A stretch of 64,000 bases of DNA from DASQHY01 sp035602605 (GCA_035602605.1 DATNLZ010000127.1:1-64000); one strand, 5' to 3'; positions 35,366 to 44,946 are shown, counted from the first letter of the stretch. Notes: generated by a model from the sequence alone, not told the origin. Translations and numbers: made by a program.

Positions 35366-36610
35366 TCAATAGAGGAGATACTTCGCGCGCATCTGCTGAA
35401 ATGCGGCGAGGTCTGTACTCCAGCTTGCGACGACGTCAGCTGGGGGCATGCGGTTCTTTAAGTTTTGAATCGTCGCAGCGTTGCCCAGAAGCAGAAGGGT
35501 GCGCTCAACAGAAAAGTTATCAGGGTATTGTTTCTGTAGAAGATCGGCGATTTCGAGGCCCATGCGTATCGAGCGCACCGCGTTGCGGTCGACGATTTCA
35601 ATGGCCGCGCCTTCGCATAGCTCGCCTTTATGGAGCCCATTCTCGGGTGTGTAGCGCGTGGCGCTGAAACGCAGACCGGGGATGCCGCGCCGACCGATCT
35701 CAGCACTGATCTCTTCTCCGCGCATCCAGGGTGCGCCAAATTCCTCAAAGGGAGTCGCAGTGCCGCGGCCGACCGAGACATCCGCGTTCTGCAAAATCTC
35801 GAGGCCGGGATATAGAACCGTTGCGGGTAAAGTGCGCAGATTGGGAGAAGGTGCAATCCAGGCGAGGCCGGTGTCCGCGTACCATTCGCTGCGTTGCCAA
35901 CCTTGCATCGCGATGATGTGCAAGTCGCAGCCAATTCTATTTTCAGTATTGAACATGCGTGCCAGTTCGCCAATGGTCATCGCGTAGCGCACCGGCATAG
36001 GAAAGTATCCGACAAAACTGAGACGATCGCGGTCGAGTATGGGTCCTTCGATCACTTCCCCGCCAATGGGGTTGGGGCGATCGAGAACATAAAAAGCGAT
36101 GTGATTCTTGGCTGCTTCCTCCATGGCGTAACCCATGGTTGTCGTGTAGGTGTAAAAGCGGACGCCGGCATCCTGAATATCGAAGACCAGGGCGTCGAGT
36201 CCGACTAGCATTTCCGGCAGGGGCCTGCGCGTTTCGCCATAGAGGCTGTGGACAGCTACCTTCACGGGACCCTTTTTAGTTTTTACTTCGTAGGTGATGG
36301 AAGAAACTTTTTCGTCGGCTCGGCCGAAGAGACCGTGCTCGGGATTAAACAGTGCTGCCAGCTTGACGCCAGGAGCGTTTGCGAGCAAATCGATCACACT
36401 GCGACCTTTGTGATCGACGCCGGTGTGATTGGTGATCAGGCCAACTCGCTTGCCTCGCAGCGGAGCAAAATGCTGCTGCTCAAAAACGTCGAGACCTGTC
36501 TTTACCGCGGTGGTTGTCTTTGCGGTTCGCGCCGCGACGACAGGCAAAATCGTGATCGCAACCGTAAACGCCACAAGAGCCGCTAACTTCGGTAGGACAT
36601 GAAGTAACAA
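35366..36610 (-). CDS. namZ: DUF1343 / NamZ exo-beta-N-acetylmuramidase (GH171)
   Basis: A protein of about 414 residues from a TTG at 36610 (in-frame reading to 36721 exists). It has a hydrophobic export segment (LAALVAFTVAITILPVVAA), then the DUF1343 domain: GKRVGLITNHTGVDHKGRSV, LAALFNPEHGLFGRADE (with the Glu needed in NamZ), VFDIQDAGVRFYTY and LDRPNPIGG. NamZ of Bacillus subtilis cleaves MurNAc from the non-reducing end of peptidoglycan fragments. The start is uncertain as no ATG or Shine-Dalgarno is well placed. It is divergent from the NagZ-AmiE fusion, with about 130 bases between likely starts. Confidence 0.87.
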   Translation of the reverse strand: MLLHVLPKLAALVAFTVAITILPVVAARTAKTTTAVKTGLDVFEQQHFAPLRGKRVGLITNHTGVDHKGRSVIDLLANAPGVKLAALFNPEHGLFGRADEKVSSITYEVKTKKGPVKVAVHSLYGETRRPLPEMLVGLDALVFDIQDAGVRFYTYTTTMGYAMEEAAKNHIAFYVLDRPNPIGGEVIEGPILDRDRLSFVGYFPMPVRYAMTIGELARMFNTENRIGCDLHIIAMQGWQRSEWYADTGLAWIAPSPNLRTLPATVLYPGLEILQNADVSVGRGTATPFEEFGAPWMRGEEISAEIGRRGIPGLRFSATRYTPENGLHKGELCEGAAIEIVDRNAVRSIRMGLEIADLLQKQYPDNFSVERTLLLLGNAATIQNLKNRMPPADVVASWSTDLAAFQQMRAKYLLY

Positions 36611-36741
36611 ACGAGATAAGAAAGTGGGCTCCTCAATATGAAATACTTCACGGTGAACATTCTCGCGCGCGGTAGTTTTCGCAGCGCAGCGGATCGAATT
36701 GGTTGTGCCGCTCAAGGGCATGTGCTATATACAACTGCGGG

Positions 36742-39700
36742 ATGCGGGCGTCAACTTCTGGGGCCAACCGCAGTACAAAAAAGGGGCCCAGGATTCACAG
36801 GATTTGGCCGCTCCTCATTCTCCTAGTAATGGTTCCCACCGGCCGCACACAAAAAAAAGCTTCTTCGAAAACCGCCCACCAGGCTGAAAAAGCTGCTGCC
36901 GAAAAAGCTGCCGCGTCAGAATCCAAATCAAGCAGACCTTCACCGATAGCCGAGCGCTGGGTGACCGAGACATTAAAGGGCATGACGCTCGAAGAGAAAA
37001 TCGGGCAGGTGATTTTTACCGTGTATCACGGGGCATTCGTTTCCGCCGAGAGTGACGCGTATCGCAACTTGCTGCGTGAAGTGGAGCAGAACCACGTTGG
37101 GGGCTTCATCGTGGTGACGCAAGGCTCGCCGCTCGGCGTGGTGAAGAGCCAAGTGTACCCGACGGCGGTGCTGGCCAACCAACTTCAGAGCCATGCAAAA
37201 ATTCCGCTGCTCATCGGCGCCGATTTTGAACGCGGCACCGCCATGCGCCTTGATGAAGGCACCTCATTTCCCCCCGCGATGGGAGTGGCCGCCACGTGGT
37301 CTCCTGTAGACGCTTATCAAATGGGAAAGATAACTGCGCTCGAAGCGCGTGCCAGCGGAGTGCACTGGGTGTTTGCGCCGGTGGCGGACGTGAACAGCAA
37401 CCCCGATAATCCAATCATCAACACGCGTTCGTTTGGGGAAGACCCGAAGCGAGTGGCTGAATTTGTTTCGGCGTATGTGCGCGGGGTTGAGGAAAATGGC
37501 GCGCTGGCGACCGCCAAACATTTTCCTGGACATGGTGACGCAGCGACGGACTCGCATCTGGATCTCCCAGTCATTCAAGGCAACATGAAACGGCTCGAAG
37601 AGGTGGAACTCGTTCCCTTTCGCGCGGCGGTCAAGGCCGGAGTTAGCAGCATCATGACTGCTCACCTCTCGGTTCCGGCATTCGAGCCCGACCCCAATGT
37701 GCCCGCGACCCTGTCACATAACATTCTCACCAACGTTTTGCGGCAAGAGCTTGGGTTCGAGGGGCTGGTGGTAACCGACGCGATGGAAATGGGCGGCATA
37801 ACGGTGCGCTACCCTCCCGGAGAAGCCGCGGTGCGAGCATTCCTAGCAGGCTCGGATGCGGTGCTGATGCCGCCCGTTCCAGATGCTGCATTCGCAGCAT
37901 TGCTGGCAGCGGCGCGTTCCGGCCGAATTTCGAAAGCACGACTGGATCAGTCGGTTACTCGTTTGTTGCGCGCTAAGGCGCGCCTTGGCTTGCCGACGAA
38001 AAAATTGGTGGACGTGAATGCGCTCAACTCGAACTTTGGCAAACCCGCATGGGTGGACCTGGCTCAAAACATCAGTGACCGCGGAGTTGTGCTATTGCGC
38101 GACACGGCGCACCTTCTGCCTCTCGACGCGACCAGGCCAACGCGGGCGCTGCTTGTCGCAGTGGACGCCGACCCCGATCCCTATCCGGCGGAGGATCTTG
38201 AGCGCGAGCTGCGGTGGCGAGTGGATTCTTTGCAAGTGGTGCGCACAGATTCGCAATTCTCGACGGTTTCGTCCGTGCAAGTGCCGTCTGCAGACAAATA
38301 TGATGTGAGTATCGTCGCCCTTTTCGTAAAGGTCAGCGATCGCAAGGGCACCGTTGGAGTGCGCGAAGAAGAGGCGGCGCTCATCAATCGGATCCTGCGC
38401 GCGGGAAAACCGGCGATCGTGGTGTGCTTCGGAAACCCATATCTCATCGGACATTTTCCCGATGCCGCGACGTGGCTCGCGGCGATGGGAACGGCAGAGG
38501 TTTCGCAAATCTCTGCGGCGCGCGCACTGTTTGGCCAAACCGCGATTGGCGGACGATTGCCGGTGAGCGTGCCGGGGGTGGCCGGTGGGCATACCGGTGA
38601 TGGAATTCGCGCGCCGGCAAGTCCAATGACTATTCGGATGGCGACGAAATCAACGGAAGAGCGTCTGAAGCCAGCATTCGACATGATTGCCCGCGCTGTT
38701 GTCGACCACGCATTTCCGGGCGGCGTTCTTGCCGTGGGCTACCGAGGCGAGGTGACTATTCAAGCTTTTGGAAAGCAAACGTACGAGCCCGGCGCGCCCG
38801 CGATTCGCGCGGACACTATTTATGATGTCGCATCGCTATCGAAGGTGATTGTCACGACAACGGTGATCGCTCGATTGACCGAAGCCCATCAGGGTGGGCG
38901 AGTGGATCTTGACGCGCCCATCGCGCGTTATTTGCCGGAGTGGGCGTCGGGGCCCAATCCTGAGTGGCGCCGCGCAGTAACTGTGCGGCATCTGCTAACC
39001 CACACGTCAGGGCTGCCTCCGCACCAACCGTTTTACAAGACGTGTAAGAGTAAGGACGAAGTCGTTGCGAAGATTATGGTGGAGCCGCTCGTCACGGCTC
39101 CCGGTGCAAAAGAGGCTTACTCGGACCTGGGAGTTATTTTACTTGGGGAAATTGCGGAGCGCGTCACGGGCAGATCACTCGAGACACTTGCACGCCAGGA
39201 AATATTTACTCCACTCGGAATGCGCGACACGATGTATAACCCTCCAAAGAGGCTGCTTTCACGAATTGCGCCGACTGAGAACGATAGCGATTATCGCAAG
39301 CGGCTGGTGCATGGCGTAGTACACGACGAAAATGCCTTTGCTATGGGAGGCGTGGCCGGGCACGCAGGCGTGTTTTCGACGGCGAGCGATCTCTCAGCTT
39401 TTTGTCAAATGCTGTTGAACGGCGGAATTTACGCACATCACCGCTTCCTGCGGCGAAGTACACTGAACGAATTCACCGGTGCGCAGAGCATTTCCGGTGG
39501 TACGCGCGTCCTCGGGTGGGCCGTGCCGACCGAAGGCTCATCAGCTGGCCACTATTTTTCGAAGAACAGCTTCGGTCACACGGGGTTTACCGGTACATCT
39601 ATTTGGATTGATCCGCAAAAGGAACTTTTCGTTATTCTCCTGACCAACCGCGTACATCCCACGCGAGAGAATAACAAGATCCGAGAGGTTCGACCGGCCG

Positions 39701-39756
39701 TTGCAGATGCCGTGGTGGAGAGCCTGGGTCTCGCCAAGGGTGTCGCAGAGAAGTAA
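36742..39756 (+). CDS. NagZ-AmiE fusion: GH3 beta-N-acetylglucosaminidase + serine amidase/esterase domain
   Basis: A large two-domain protein (about 1004 residues from ATG 36742; the exact start is uncertain). An export helix (RIWPLLILLVMVP) and a Lys/Ala/Glu linker come first. Residues about 70-420 are a GH3 NagZ domain with the KHFPGHGDAATDSH catalytic His-Asp motif (K259 onward) and the nucleophile D346 in VVTDAMEMGGI. A second GH3-type domain follows to about 640. Residues about 650-1000 are a serine beta-lactamase-like domain with SLSK (S698, K701), a Y-S-D element and the HTG-like FGHTGFTGT. In Bacillus the separate NagZ and AmiE (YbbE) proteins act in sequence on muropeptides; here both are joined and exported. 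Confidence 0.9.
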   Translation: MRASTSGANRSTKKGPRIHRIWPLLILLVMVPTGRTQKKASSKTAHQAEKAAAEKAAASESKSSRPSPIAERWVTETLKGMTLEEKIGQVIFTVYHGAFVSAESDAYRNLLREVEQNHVGGFIVVTQGSPLGVVKSQVYPTAVLANQLQSHAKIPLLIGADFERGTAMRLDEGTSFPPAMGVAATWSPVDAYQMGKITALEARASGVHWVFAPVADVNSNPDNPIINTRSFGEDPKRVAEFVSAYVRGVEENGALATAKHFPGHGDAATDSHLDLPVIQGNMKRLEEVELVPFRAAVKAGVSSIMTAHLSVPAFEPDPNVPATLSHNILTNVLRQELGFEGLVVTDAMEMGGITVRYPPGEAAVRAFLAGSDAVLMPPVPDAAFAALLAAARSGRISKARLDQSVTRLLRAKARLGLPTKKLVDVNALNSNFGKPAWVDLAQNISDRGVVLLRDTAHLLPLDATRPTRALLVAVDADPDPYPAEDLERELRWRVDSLQVVRTDSQFSTVSSVQVPSADKYDVSIVALFVKVSDRKGTVGVREEEAALINRILRAGKPAIVVCFGNPYLIGHFPDAATWLAAMGTAEVSQISAARALFGQTAIGGRLPVSVPGVAGGHTGDGIRAPASPMTIRMATKSTEERLKPAFDMIARAVVDHAFPGGVLAVGYRGEVTIQAFGKQTYEPGAPAIRADTIYDVASLSKVIVTTTVIARLTEAHQGGRVDLDAPIARYLPEWASGPNPEWRRAVTVRHLLTHTSGLPPHQPFYKTCKSKDEVVAKIMVEPLVTAPGAKEAYSDLGVILLGEIAERVTGRSLETLARQEIFTPLGMRDTMYNPPKRLLSRIAPTENDSDYRKRLVHGVVHDENAFAMGGVAGHAGVFSTASDLSAFCQMLLNGGIYAHHRFLRRSTLNEFTGAQSISGGTRVLGWAVPTEGSSAGHYFSKNSFGHTGFTGTSIWIDPQKELFVILLTNRVHPTRENNKIREVRPAVADAVVESLGLAKGVAEK

Positions 39757-39833
39757 CTTTGTATTGCGCCAGTGTTGGCGACTTCGCGACTTCGTGAGAC
39801 CTGCGAGCGGGCACGCCATTATACTTTTCCCTT

Positions 39834-40736
39834 GTGAAAAAACAGCCCCAGAAGAGTCGAGCAACGGAGGTGCGCAATCCCCGATCCCGAGGATTGGATA
39901 CGCTTTCGCCAGCGAATATCCTGCGAATCATCAACCGGGAGGACGAAACTGTCGCTCGCGCGGTGCGACGAGCCATTCCGGCTATTACCCGAGCCGTGAA
40001 TGCTGCGGTTCGCGGCATTAAGAGTGGCGGTCGGCTGATTTACGTTGGTGCGGGGACGAGCGGGCGTTTGGCCACGCTTGACGCGTCGGAGTGTCCCCCT
40101 ACGTTTGGAGTTTCTCCGCAAGTTATTCAAGCAATCGTTGCGGGAGGTCCGAAGGCGCTGACCTCGGCTGTCGAGGGCGCGGAAGATTCTGCGGCTCAGG
40201 GGGCACGCGATCTCGCGGCAAAGAAACTTACGTCACGAGATGTTGTCGCGGGCATCGCTGCGAGCGGGACAACACCATATGTTCTTGGCGCGCTGCAACA
40301 TGCGGAGAGGCGTGGGGTCACCACCATTGCGATTACCTCCAACGAAAGATCGCCGCTGGCCAGACGGGCGAGCATCGCGATTGTGACCAGGACTGGTCCA
40401 GAAGTGATCGCAGGATCGACTCGGCTGAAAGCAGGGACGGCACAAAAAATGGTTTTAAACATGCTCTCTACCGCGGTGATGGTTCGTCTCGGGCACGTCT
40501 ACGATAATTGGATGATTGATGTAACACCGACAAATAAGAAGTTGCGAGAACGCGGATTGCGCATCGTGGCGGAGGCCAGCGGGGCCCATGTGTCCGACGC
40601 GGCACAGGCGCTGCGTCAATCGGGATACAACTTGCGGATTGCGCTGGTAATGTTGAAAGGAAAGTGCTCGGTCGACGAAGCGCGGGCGCGACTCGGTGCT
40701 GCGCGAAATAATCTGCGGAGCGCGCTGAACGAATGA
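39834..40736 (+). CDS. murQ: N-acetylmuramic acid 6-phosphate etherase
   Basis: A 300-residue SIS-domain lyase that splits MurNAc-6-P into GlcNAc-6-P and D-lactate in the cytoplasm. Diagnostic motifs: RLIYVGAGTSGRLATLDASE followed by CPPTFG, SAVEGAEDSA with the second catalytic glutamate, and GIAASGTTPYVLGAL. The C-terminal helical part is normal, and the length matches E. coli MurQ. The start is GTG. It follows the NagZ-AmiE gene by 77 bases and is followed by murA after 26 bases on the same strand, which joins recycling to new cell-wall precursor synthesis. Confidence 0.95.
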   Translation: MKKQPQKSRATEVRNPRSRGLDTLSPANILRIINREDETVARAVRRAIPAITRAVNAAVRGIKSGGRLIYVGAGTSGRLATLDASECPPTFGVSPQVIQAIVAGGPKALTSAVEGAEDSAAQGARDLAAKKLTSRDVVAGIAASGTTPYVLGALQHAERRGVTTIAITSNERSPLARRASIAIVTRTGPEVIAGSTRLKAGTAQKMVLNMLSTAVMVRLGHVYDNWMIDVTPTNKKLRERGLRIVAEASGAHVSDAAQALRQSGYNLRIALVMLKGKCSVDEARARLGAARNNLRSALNE

Positions 40737-40762
40737 AAGGCGATTACTCTTGAAGGAAGACA

Positions 40763-42034
40763 ATGGATAAGTTCTTCATCGAAGGCGGAAGGCGCCTGGA
40801 AGGCACGGTGGCAATCAGCGGCGCGAAAAATGCCGCATTGCCAGCGATGGCTGCCGCATTGCTGACAGCTGAGCCGGTGCATCTCGAGAATATTCCACGA
40901 GTGCGCGACATCATCACCATGGGTAAATTGCTTGCGCACATGATGGCCAGAGTAGAAACTCCCGAGGTTCCTCCCACGCAATTTATTATCGAGGCGAAAA
41001 CGGTGACCGACGCGGAGGCCCCCTATGAATTGGTGCGTACTATGCGGGCCTCGATTTTGACGCTTGGTCCACTGGTTGCGCGATTTGGATCGGCGCGGGT
41101 CTCACTGCCCGGTGGTTGCGCGATTGGCGCTCGGCCCGTGGATCTGCACCTTAGCGCGCTGGAAAAGATGGGGGCGGAGATTTCAACAGCGCATGGCTAT
41201 GTGGAGGCACGCGTCCCCAATATGGGGCGGCTGAAAGGCGCGCACATCCATTTTGAGAAGATCACGGTAACCGGCACTGAGAACATCCTGATGGCGGCGA
41301 CGCTGGCCGACGGTGAGACCGTGATCGAAAACGCAGCAAGAGAGCCCGAAATCACAGATTTGGTGGAATTGCTCCGCAAAATGGGCGCGGATATCGAAGG
41401 CGACTGCACATCCATCTTGCGGGTGCGCGGCCAGAGTAAATTGCATGGCGCTGAGCATTCGGTGATCCCCGATCGCGTCGAGGCAGGAACATTTCTTGTC
41501 GCCGGCGCCCTGACTGGCGGCGAGTTGCTGCTAACCGCTTGTGCTCCCCACCATTTGAAAACCGTAATTGCGAAGCTCGGTGAGGCAGGTGCGGAAATTA
41601 CCGAGGAGACGCCGACAAGTTTGCGCGTGCGTGCTTCGAAAAAACTTATCGCCGCCGACGTCACCACCGAGGAATATCCAGGGTTTCCCACGGACATGCA
41701 AGCGCAATACATGACACTGGCAACACAAGCTGAAGGAAGTTCGGTCATCACCGAAACTATTTTTGAGAATCGGTATCTGCACGCCAGTGAGATGTCGCGC
41801 ATGGGCGCGAACATATCCATCGATGGGCGGCGCGCGACCGTGTGGGGGCCATCGCCGCTATCGGGCACAAAAGTGATTGCCTCGGATCTCCGTGCCAGTG
41901 CATCACTTGTTCTGGCGGGGTTGGTAGCACGCGGAGAAACGATTATCGACCGCGTCTATCACATCGACCGCGGCTATGAGCGGATTGAAGAAAAATTGTC
42001 TGCGGTGGGAGCACACATCCGCAGAGGACAATAG
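40763..42034 (+). CDS. murA: UDP-N-acetylglucosamine 1-carboxyvinyltransferase
   Basis: A 423-residue MurA, the first committed enzyme of peptidoglycan synthesis (UDP-GlcNAc + PEP). The start holds GGRRLEGTVAISGAKNAALP with the catalytic Lys, and the active-site loop reads LPGGCAIGARPVDLHL with Cys119 in place, so fosfomycin should be able to bind. The C-terminal DLRASASLVLAGLVARGETI is intact. AAGGAAG lies 6 bases before the ATG. It is transcribed after murQ and terminated by the hairpin at 42085-42119. Confidence 0.97.
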   Translation: MDKFFIEGGRRLEGTVAISGAKNAALPAMAAALLTAEPVHLENIPRVRDIITMGKLLAHMMARVETPEVPPTQFIIEAKTVTDAEAPYELVRTMRASILTLGPLVARFGSARVSLPGGCAIGARPVDLHLSALEKMGAEISTAHGYVEARVPNMGRLKGAHIHFEKITVTGTENILMAATLADGETVIENAAREPEITDLVELLRKMGADIEGDCTSILRVRGQSKLHGAEHSVIPDRVEAGTFLVAGALTGGELLLTACAPHHLKTVIAKLGEAGAEITEETPTSLRVRASKKLIAADVTTEEYPGFPTDMQAQYMTLATQAEGSSVITETIFENRYLHASEMSRMGANISIDGRRATVWGPSPLSGTKVIASDLRASASLVLAGLVARGETIIDRVYHIDRGYERIEEKLSAVGAHIRRGQ

Positions 42035-42084
42035 CCCGCGGTTACCGCCATACTGGAAGCCAGATCGTTTACCCGGGAAGAAAG

Positions 42085-42119
42085 AAAAACGGCCCGTTGC
42101 TGCGTGGGCCGTCCGTTTT
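42085..42119. terminator. Bidirectional intrinsic terminator between murA and pnp
   Basis: Stem ACGGCCC (42089-42095) pairs with GGGCCGT (42106-42112), with the A-run 42085-42089 on one side and a T-run 42116-42119 on the other. In this convergent gap it can end both the murA mRNA (plus) and the pnp mRNA (minus). Confidence 0.8.
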
Positions 42120-42135
42120 GGGGAATGAAACTCCT

Positions 42136-44316
42136 TTACTGTCCGGTTGTGGCTTCATGGCCCGTGCCCCCCTCGGGGCCGGGACCCGCCTCACGGCGCT
42201 GCTTCTCACGCGCTTCGCGCAAAAGCGCTTTCCGCGACAGGCGGATTTTGTTTCCTTCGATGGCCAGAACTTTTACGAGAACCTGATCGCCGAGCTTGAG
42301 CTCATCGCGAACATCGCGGATGCGCTGCTCGGAAATCTCACTGATGTGCAAAAGACCGTCGGTTCCCGGAAAAATTTCGACGAACGCCCCGAAATCCGCT
42401 AGGCGCACCACTTTGCCAAGATAGGTCTTGCCGATTTCAGCCGTTGCGGTAACGTCGCGAATCATCTGCAAGGCCGCATCACCCGCGGTGCCGCTGGTAG
42501 CGAAGACGTGAACTTTTCCATCGTCCATGACGTCAATCTTGACGCCAGTGGTTTCGATGATCGAACGGATTTTTTTGCCGCCAGGGCCGATGAGATCGCG
42601 GATTTTGTCAGTAGGAATTGTAAGCATGAAGAGATGCGGCGCGTATTGCGAAATTGCAGTTCGCGGCGAGGCCAGCGTTTTTTCCATGGCATCAAGAATC
42701 TCGAAACGGGCTTTGCGGGCCTGGGCCAATGCCTCGCGCATCATGGCGATGCTGATTCCACTGACCTTGATGTCCATTTGCAATGCGGTGATGCCGGCGC
42801 GGGTACCGGCAACCTTAAAGTCCATATCGCCGTAGTGATCTTCCGCGCCGGCGATATCGGTCAGCACGGCGAATTTATCACCTTCGACAACCAGACCCAT
42901 CGCGATTCCCGCACACGGCGAGCGAAGCGGCACGCCCGCATCCATCATCGCGAGCGATGCGCCGCAAACAGTGGCCATCGATGAAGAACCGTTCGATTCG
43001 AGGATGTCCGAAACCAGCCTCATAGCGTAAGGGAATTCGGACTCGGGCGGAAGCAGACTCGTCAGTGCGCGTTCGGCGAGTGCACCATGACCGATTTCAC
43101 GGCGTCCCGGACCGCGCAAGAATTTCACTTCGCCAACGCTGAATGGCGGAAAATTATAATGCAGCATGAAGCGCTTGAAAGCCTCTGCCTCGAATAGCAG
43201 GTCAAGCCGCTGCATGTCTTCCTTGGTGCCGAGCGTGAGAGTCGCCAGAGCTTGCGTTTCACCTCTTGTGAAGAGCGCTGAGCCATGCACGCGCGGCAGC
43301 AAACTCACTTCGCAGGTGATCGGACGAATCTGATCGAAGGCGCGAGCATCCGGCCGGCGGCGGCGAATGAGCATATCGTCGCGGAAATATTTTTCGCGAA
43401 GGCGCTCAAATGCGCGGGCGGCGAGCTTGCGCTGGTCCTCCTGTTCCTCGGGGATGGACTTAACAATTTCATCCAGAATGCTGTCCACCAAATGGTAGCT
43501 CTGCTTCTTGGGATACTTGGCGGTGTCGAGCGCATCGTGCAGGCGCGGGCCATATTGCTTTTCGATTTTGGCGTAAAGAGCTTCGTCAAACTCCAGAGGC
43601 GGCACGACAACCTTTTTCGGATTTACCTTGGAATGCAATTCGCGGATCGCTGCAATGATGCGCTTGATTTGCGCGTGGGCAAATTCCAACGCGTCGGCGA
43701 CGGTGTCTTCAGAAACTTCGAGCGCCCCGGCCTCAACCATGACAATGGCTTCTTCGCTGCCAGCGACGACAATGTTGAGAAGGCTGGTTTTCTGCTCGGC
43801 CACGGTTGGATTAGCCACCAACTGGCCCTTAAGCAAGCCAACGCGAACTGCGGCGATGGGTCTTTCAAAAGGAAGATCGGAGCAAAATGCAGCAGCGGAG
43901 GCACCGGTGAGAGCGATTACGTCGGGATCGTTTTCGCTATCAGCCGACAGGACCATAGCCACAATTTGCGTCTCATTGCGCCACGCTTCGGGGAAAAGAG
44001 GGCGCATGGGGCGGTCAATCAAACGTGAAACCAGAATTTCGCGCTCTGAAGGACGGCCTTCACGCTTAAAAAAACCGCCCGGAATTTTGCCGGCGGAATA
44101 CGTGTATTCGCGATAATCAACAGTGAGAGGCAGAAAGTCACGGTCATTTTTCGCACTGGACATGCAGGCGGTGACGAGCAAAACCGTGTCGCCATAACGG
44201 ACTACGATGGCGCCGTTGGCTTGCCGAGCGATTTTACCGGTTTCCAAGATGAGGCTTCGTCCCCCCAATTCCAATTGCACCTGATGCGGTGAAGGCAGAT
44301 GATTTGTTTCTGGCAT
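42136..44316 (-). CDS. pnp: Polyribonucleotide nucleotidyltransferase
   Basis: A 726-residue PNPase, an exoribonuclease that degrades RNA with phosphate. The two RNase PH-like cores are present: GKIPGGFFKREGRPSEREIL and SRLIDRPMRPLFP early on, and the second core with RSPCAGIAMGLV and DIAGAEDHYGDMDFK. The C-terminus has a KH domain (IRDLIGPGGKKIRSIIETTG) and an S1 domain (YLGKVVRLADFGAFVEIFPG). The last residues form a basic, Gly-rich tail. It lies downstream of rpsO as in most bacteria, with 217 bases between. Confidence 0.97.
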   Translation of the reverse strand: MPETNHLPSPHQVQLELGGRSLILETGKIARQANGAIVVRYGDTVLLVTACMSSAKNDRDFLPLTVDYREYTYSAGKIPGGFFKREGRPSEREILVSRLIDRPMRPLFPEAWRNETQIVAMVLSADSENDPDVIALTGASAAAFCSDLPFERPIAAVRVGLLKGQLVANPTVAEQKTSLLNIVVAGSEEAIVMVEAGALEVSEDTVADALEFAHAQIKRIIAAIRELHSKVNPKKVVVPPLEFDEALYAKIEKQYGPRLHDALDTAKYPKKQSYHLVDSILDEIVKSIPEEQEDQRKLAARAFERLREKYFRDDMLIRRRRPDARAFDQIRPITCEVSLLPRVHGSALFTRGETQALATLTLGTKEDMQRLDLLFEAEAFKRFMLHYNFPPFSVGEVKFLRGPGRREIGHGALAERALTSLLPPESEFPYAMRLVSDILESNGSSSMATVCGASLAMMDAGVPLRSPCAGIAMGLVVEGDKFAVLTDIAGAEDHYGDMDFKVAGTRAGITALQMDIKVSGISIAMMREALAQARKARFEILDAMEKTLASPRTAISQYAPHLFMLTIPTDKIRDLIGPGGKKIRSIIETTGVKIDVMDDGKVHVFATSGTAGDAALQMIRDVTATAEIGKTYLGKVVRLADFGAFVEIFPGTDGLLHISEISEQRIRDVRDELKLGDQVLVKVLAIEGNKIRLSRKALLREAREKQRREAGPGPEGGTGHEATTGQ

Positions 44317-44533
44317 AAGTAAGAATCCTTTCGCTCGCTCGAATCATCGAGGAGCCCTCGAATACGGAGAGAAAATTCCGCTTTGGTGAGGAAGAGAAAG
44401 CTGAGACAACTGCGGAGAAGACTAGGCTCGGGTCAACTAGAAAACTTCGCGGAGTGCAGCCGGAGGAATCGCAGAACGCTACGCAACTTCGGTTGCATTA
44501 CGCGCATGCGCTGTGCCCATCAAACTTCGGCCA

Positions 44534-44794
44534 TTACTTACGCAGGCTGAGGCGTTCGACAATCTCTCGATACCGATCCGGTTCGCGACGGTTGAGGTAA
44601 TCCAGGAGTCGTCGCCGTTTGTTGACCATCATGATCAACCCACGCCGCGATGCGTGGTCCTTCACATGGGCCTTGAGATGCGAAGTCAGGTAGTTGATGC
44701 GCTCGCTCAGCAATGCAATTTGCACTTCCGGTGAGCCGGTGTCTTTGATATGTACCCGATATTGTTCGACCAACACTGATTTGGCTTCTCTCAA
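44534..44794 (-). CDS. rpsO: Ribosomal protein S15
   Basis: An 86-residue S15, close to the usual 88-89. The conserved DTGSPEVQIALLSERINYL and DHASRRGLIMMVNKRRRLL are diagnostic; this protein binds 16S rRNA in the small subunit. The start is a TTG at 44794, picked because a stop lies in frame just upstream and a GAGGGGG site lies about 4 bases before it; no ATG fits. A UUG start on a ribosomal protein gene is uncommon. Transcribed before pnp. Confidence 0.95.
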   Translation of the reverse strand: MREAKSVLVEQYRVHIKDTGSPEVQIALLSERINYLTSHLKAHVKDHASRRGLIMMVNKRRRLLDYLNRREPDRYREIVERLSLRK

Positions 44795-44946
44795 ATGGCC
44801 CCCTCAGTCGCATCCTCTCGCTATATTTTGTATTGTCTTTGTCTTCTCTTCGACCTTGGGAGCGTAACATAGCGTAACAGTGTGTGTAAAGAAATTGTAA
44901 AGTGACGTCGAAAGTCGGTGGAGGACGTTGCGCACGCGCAAGGCTT

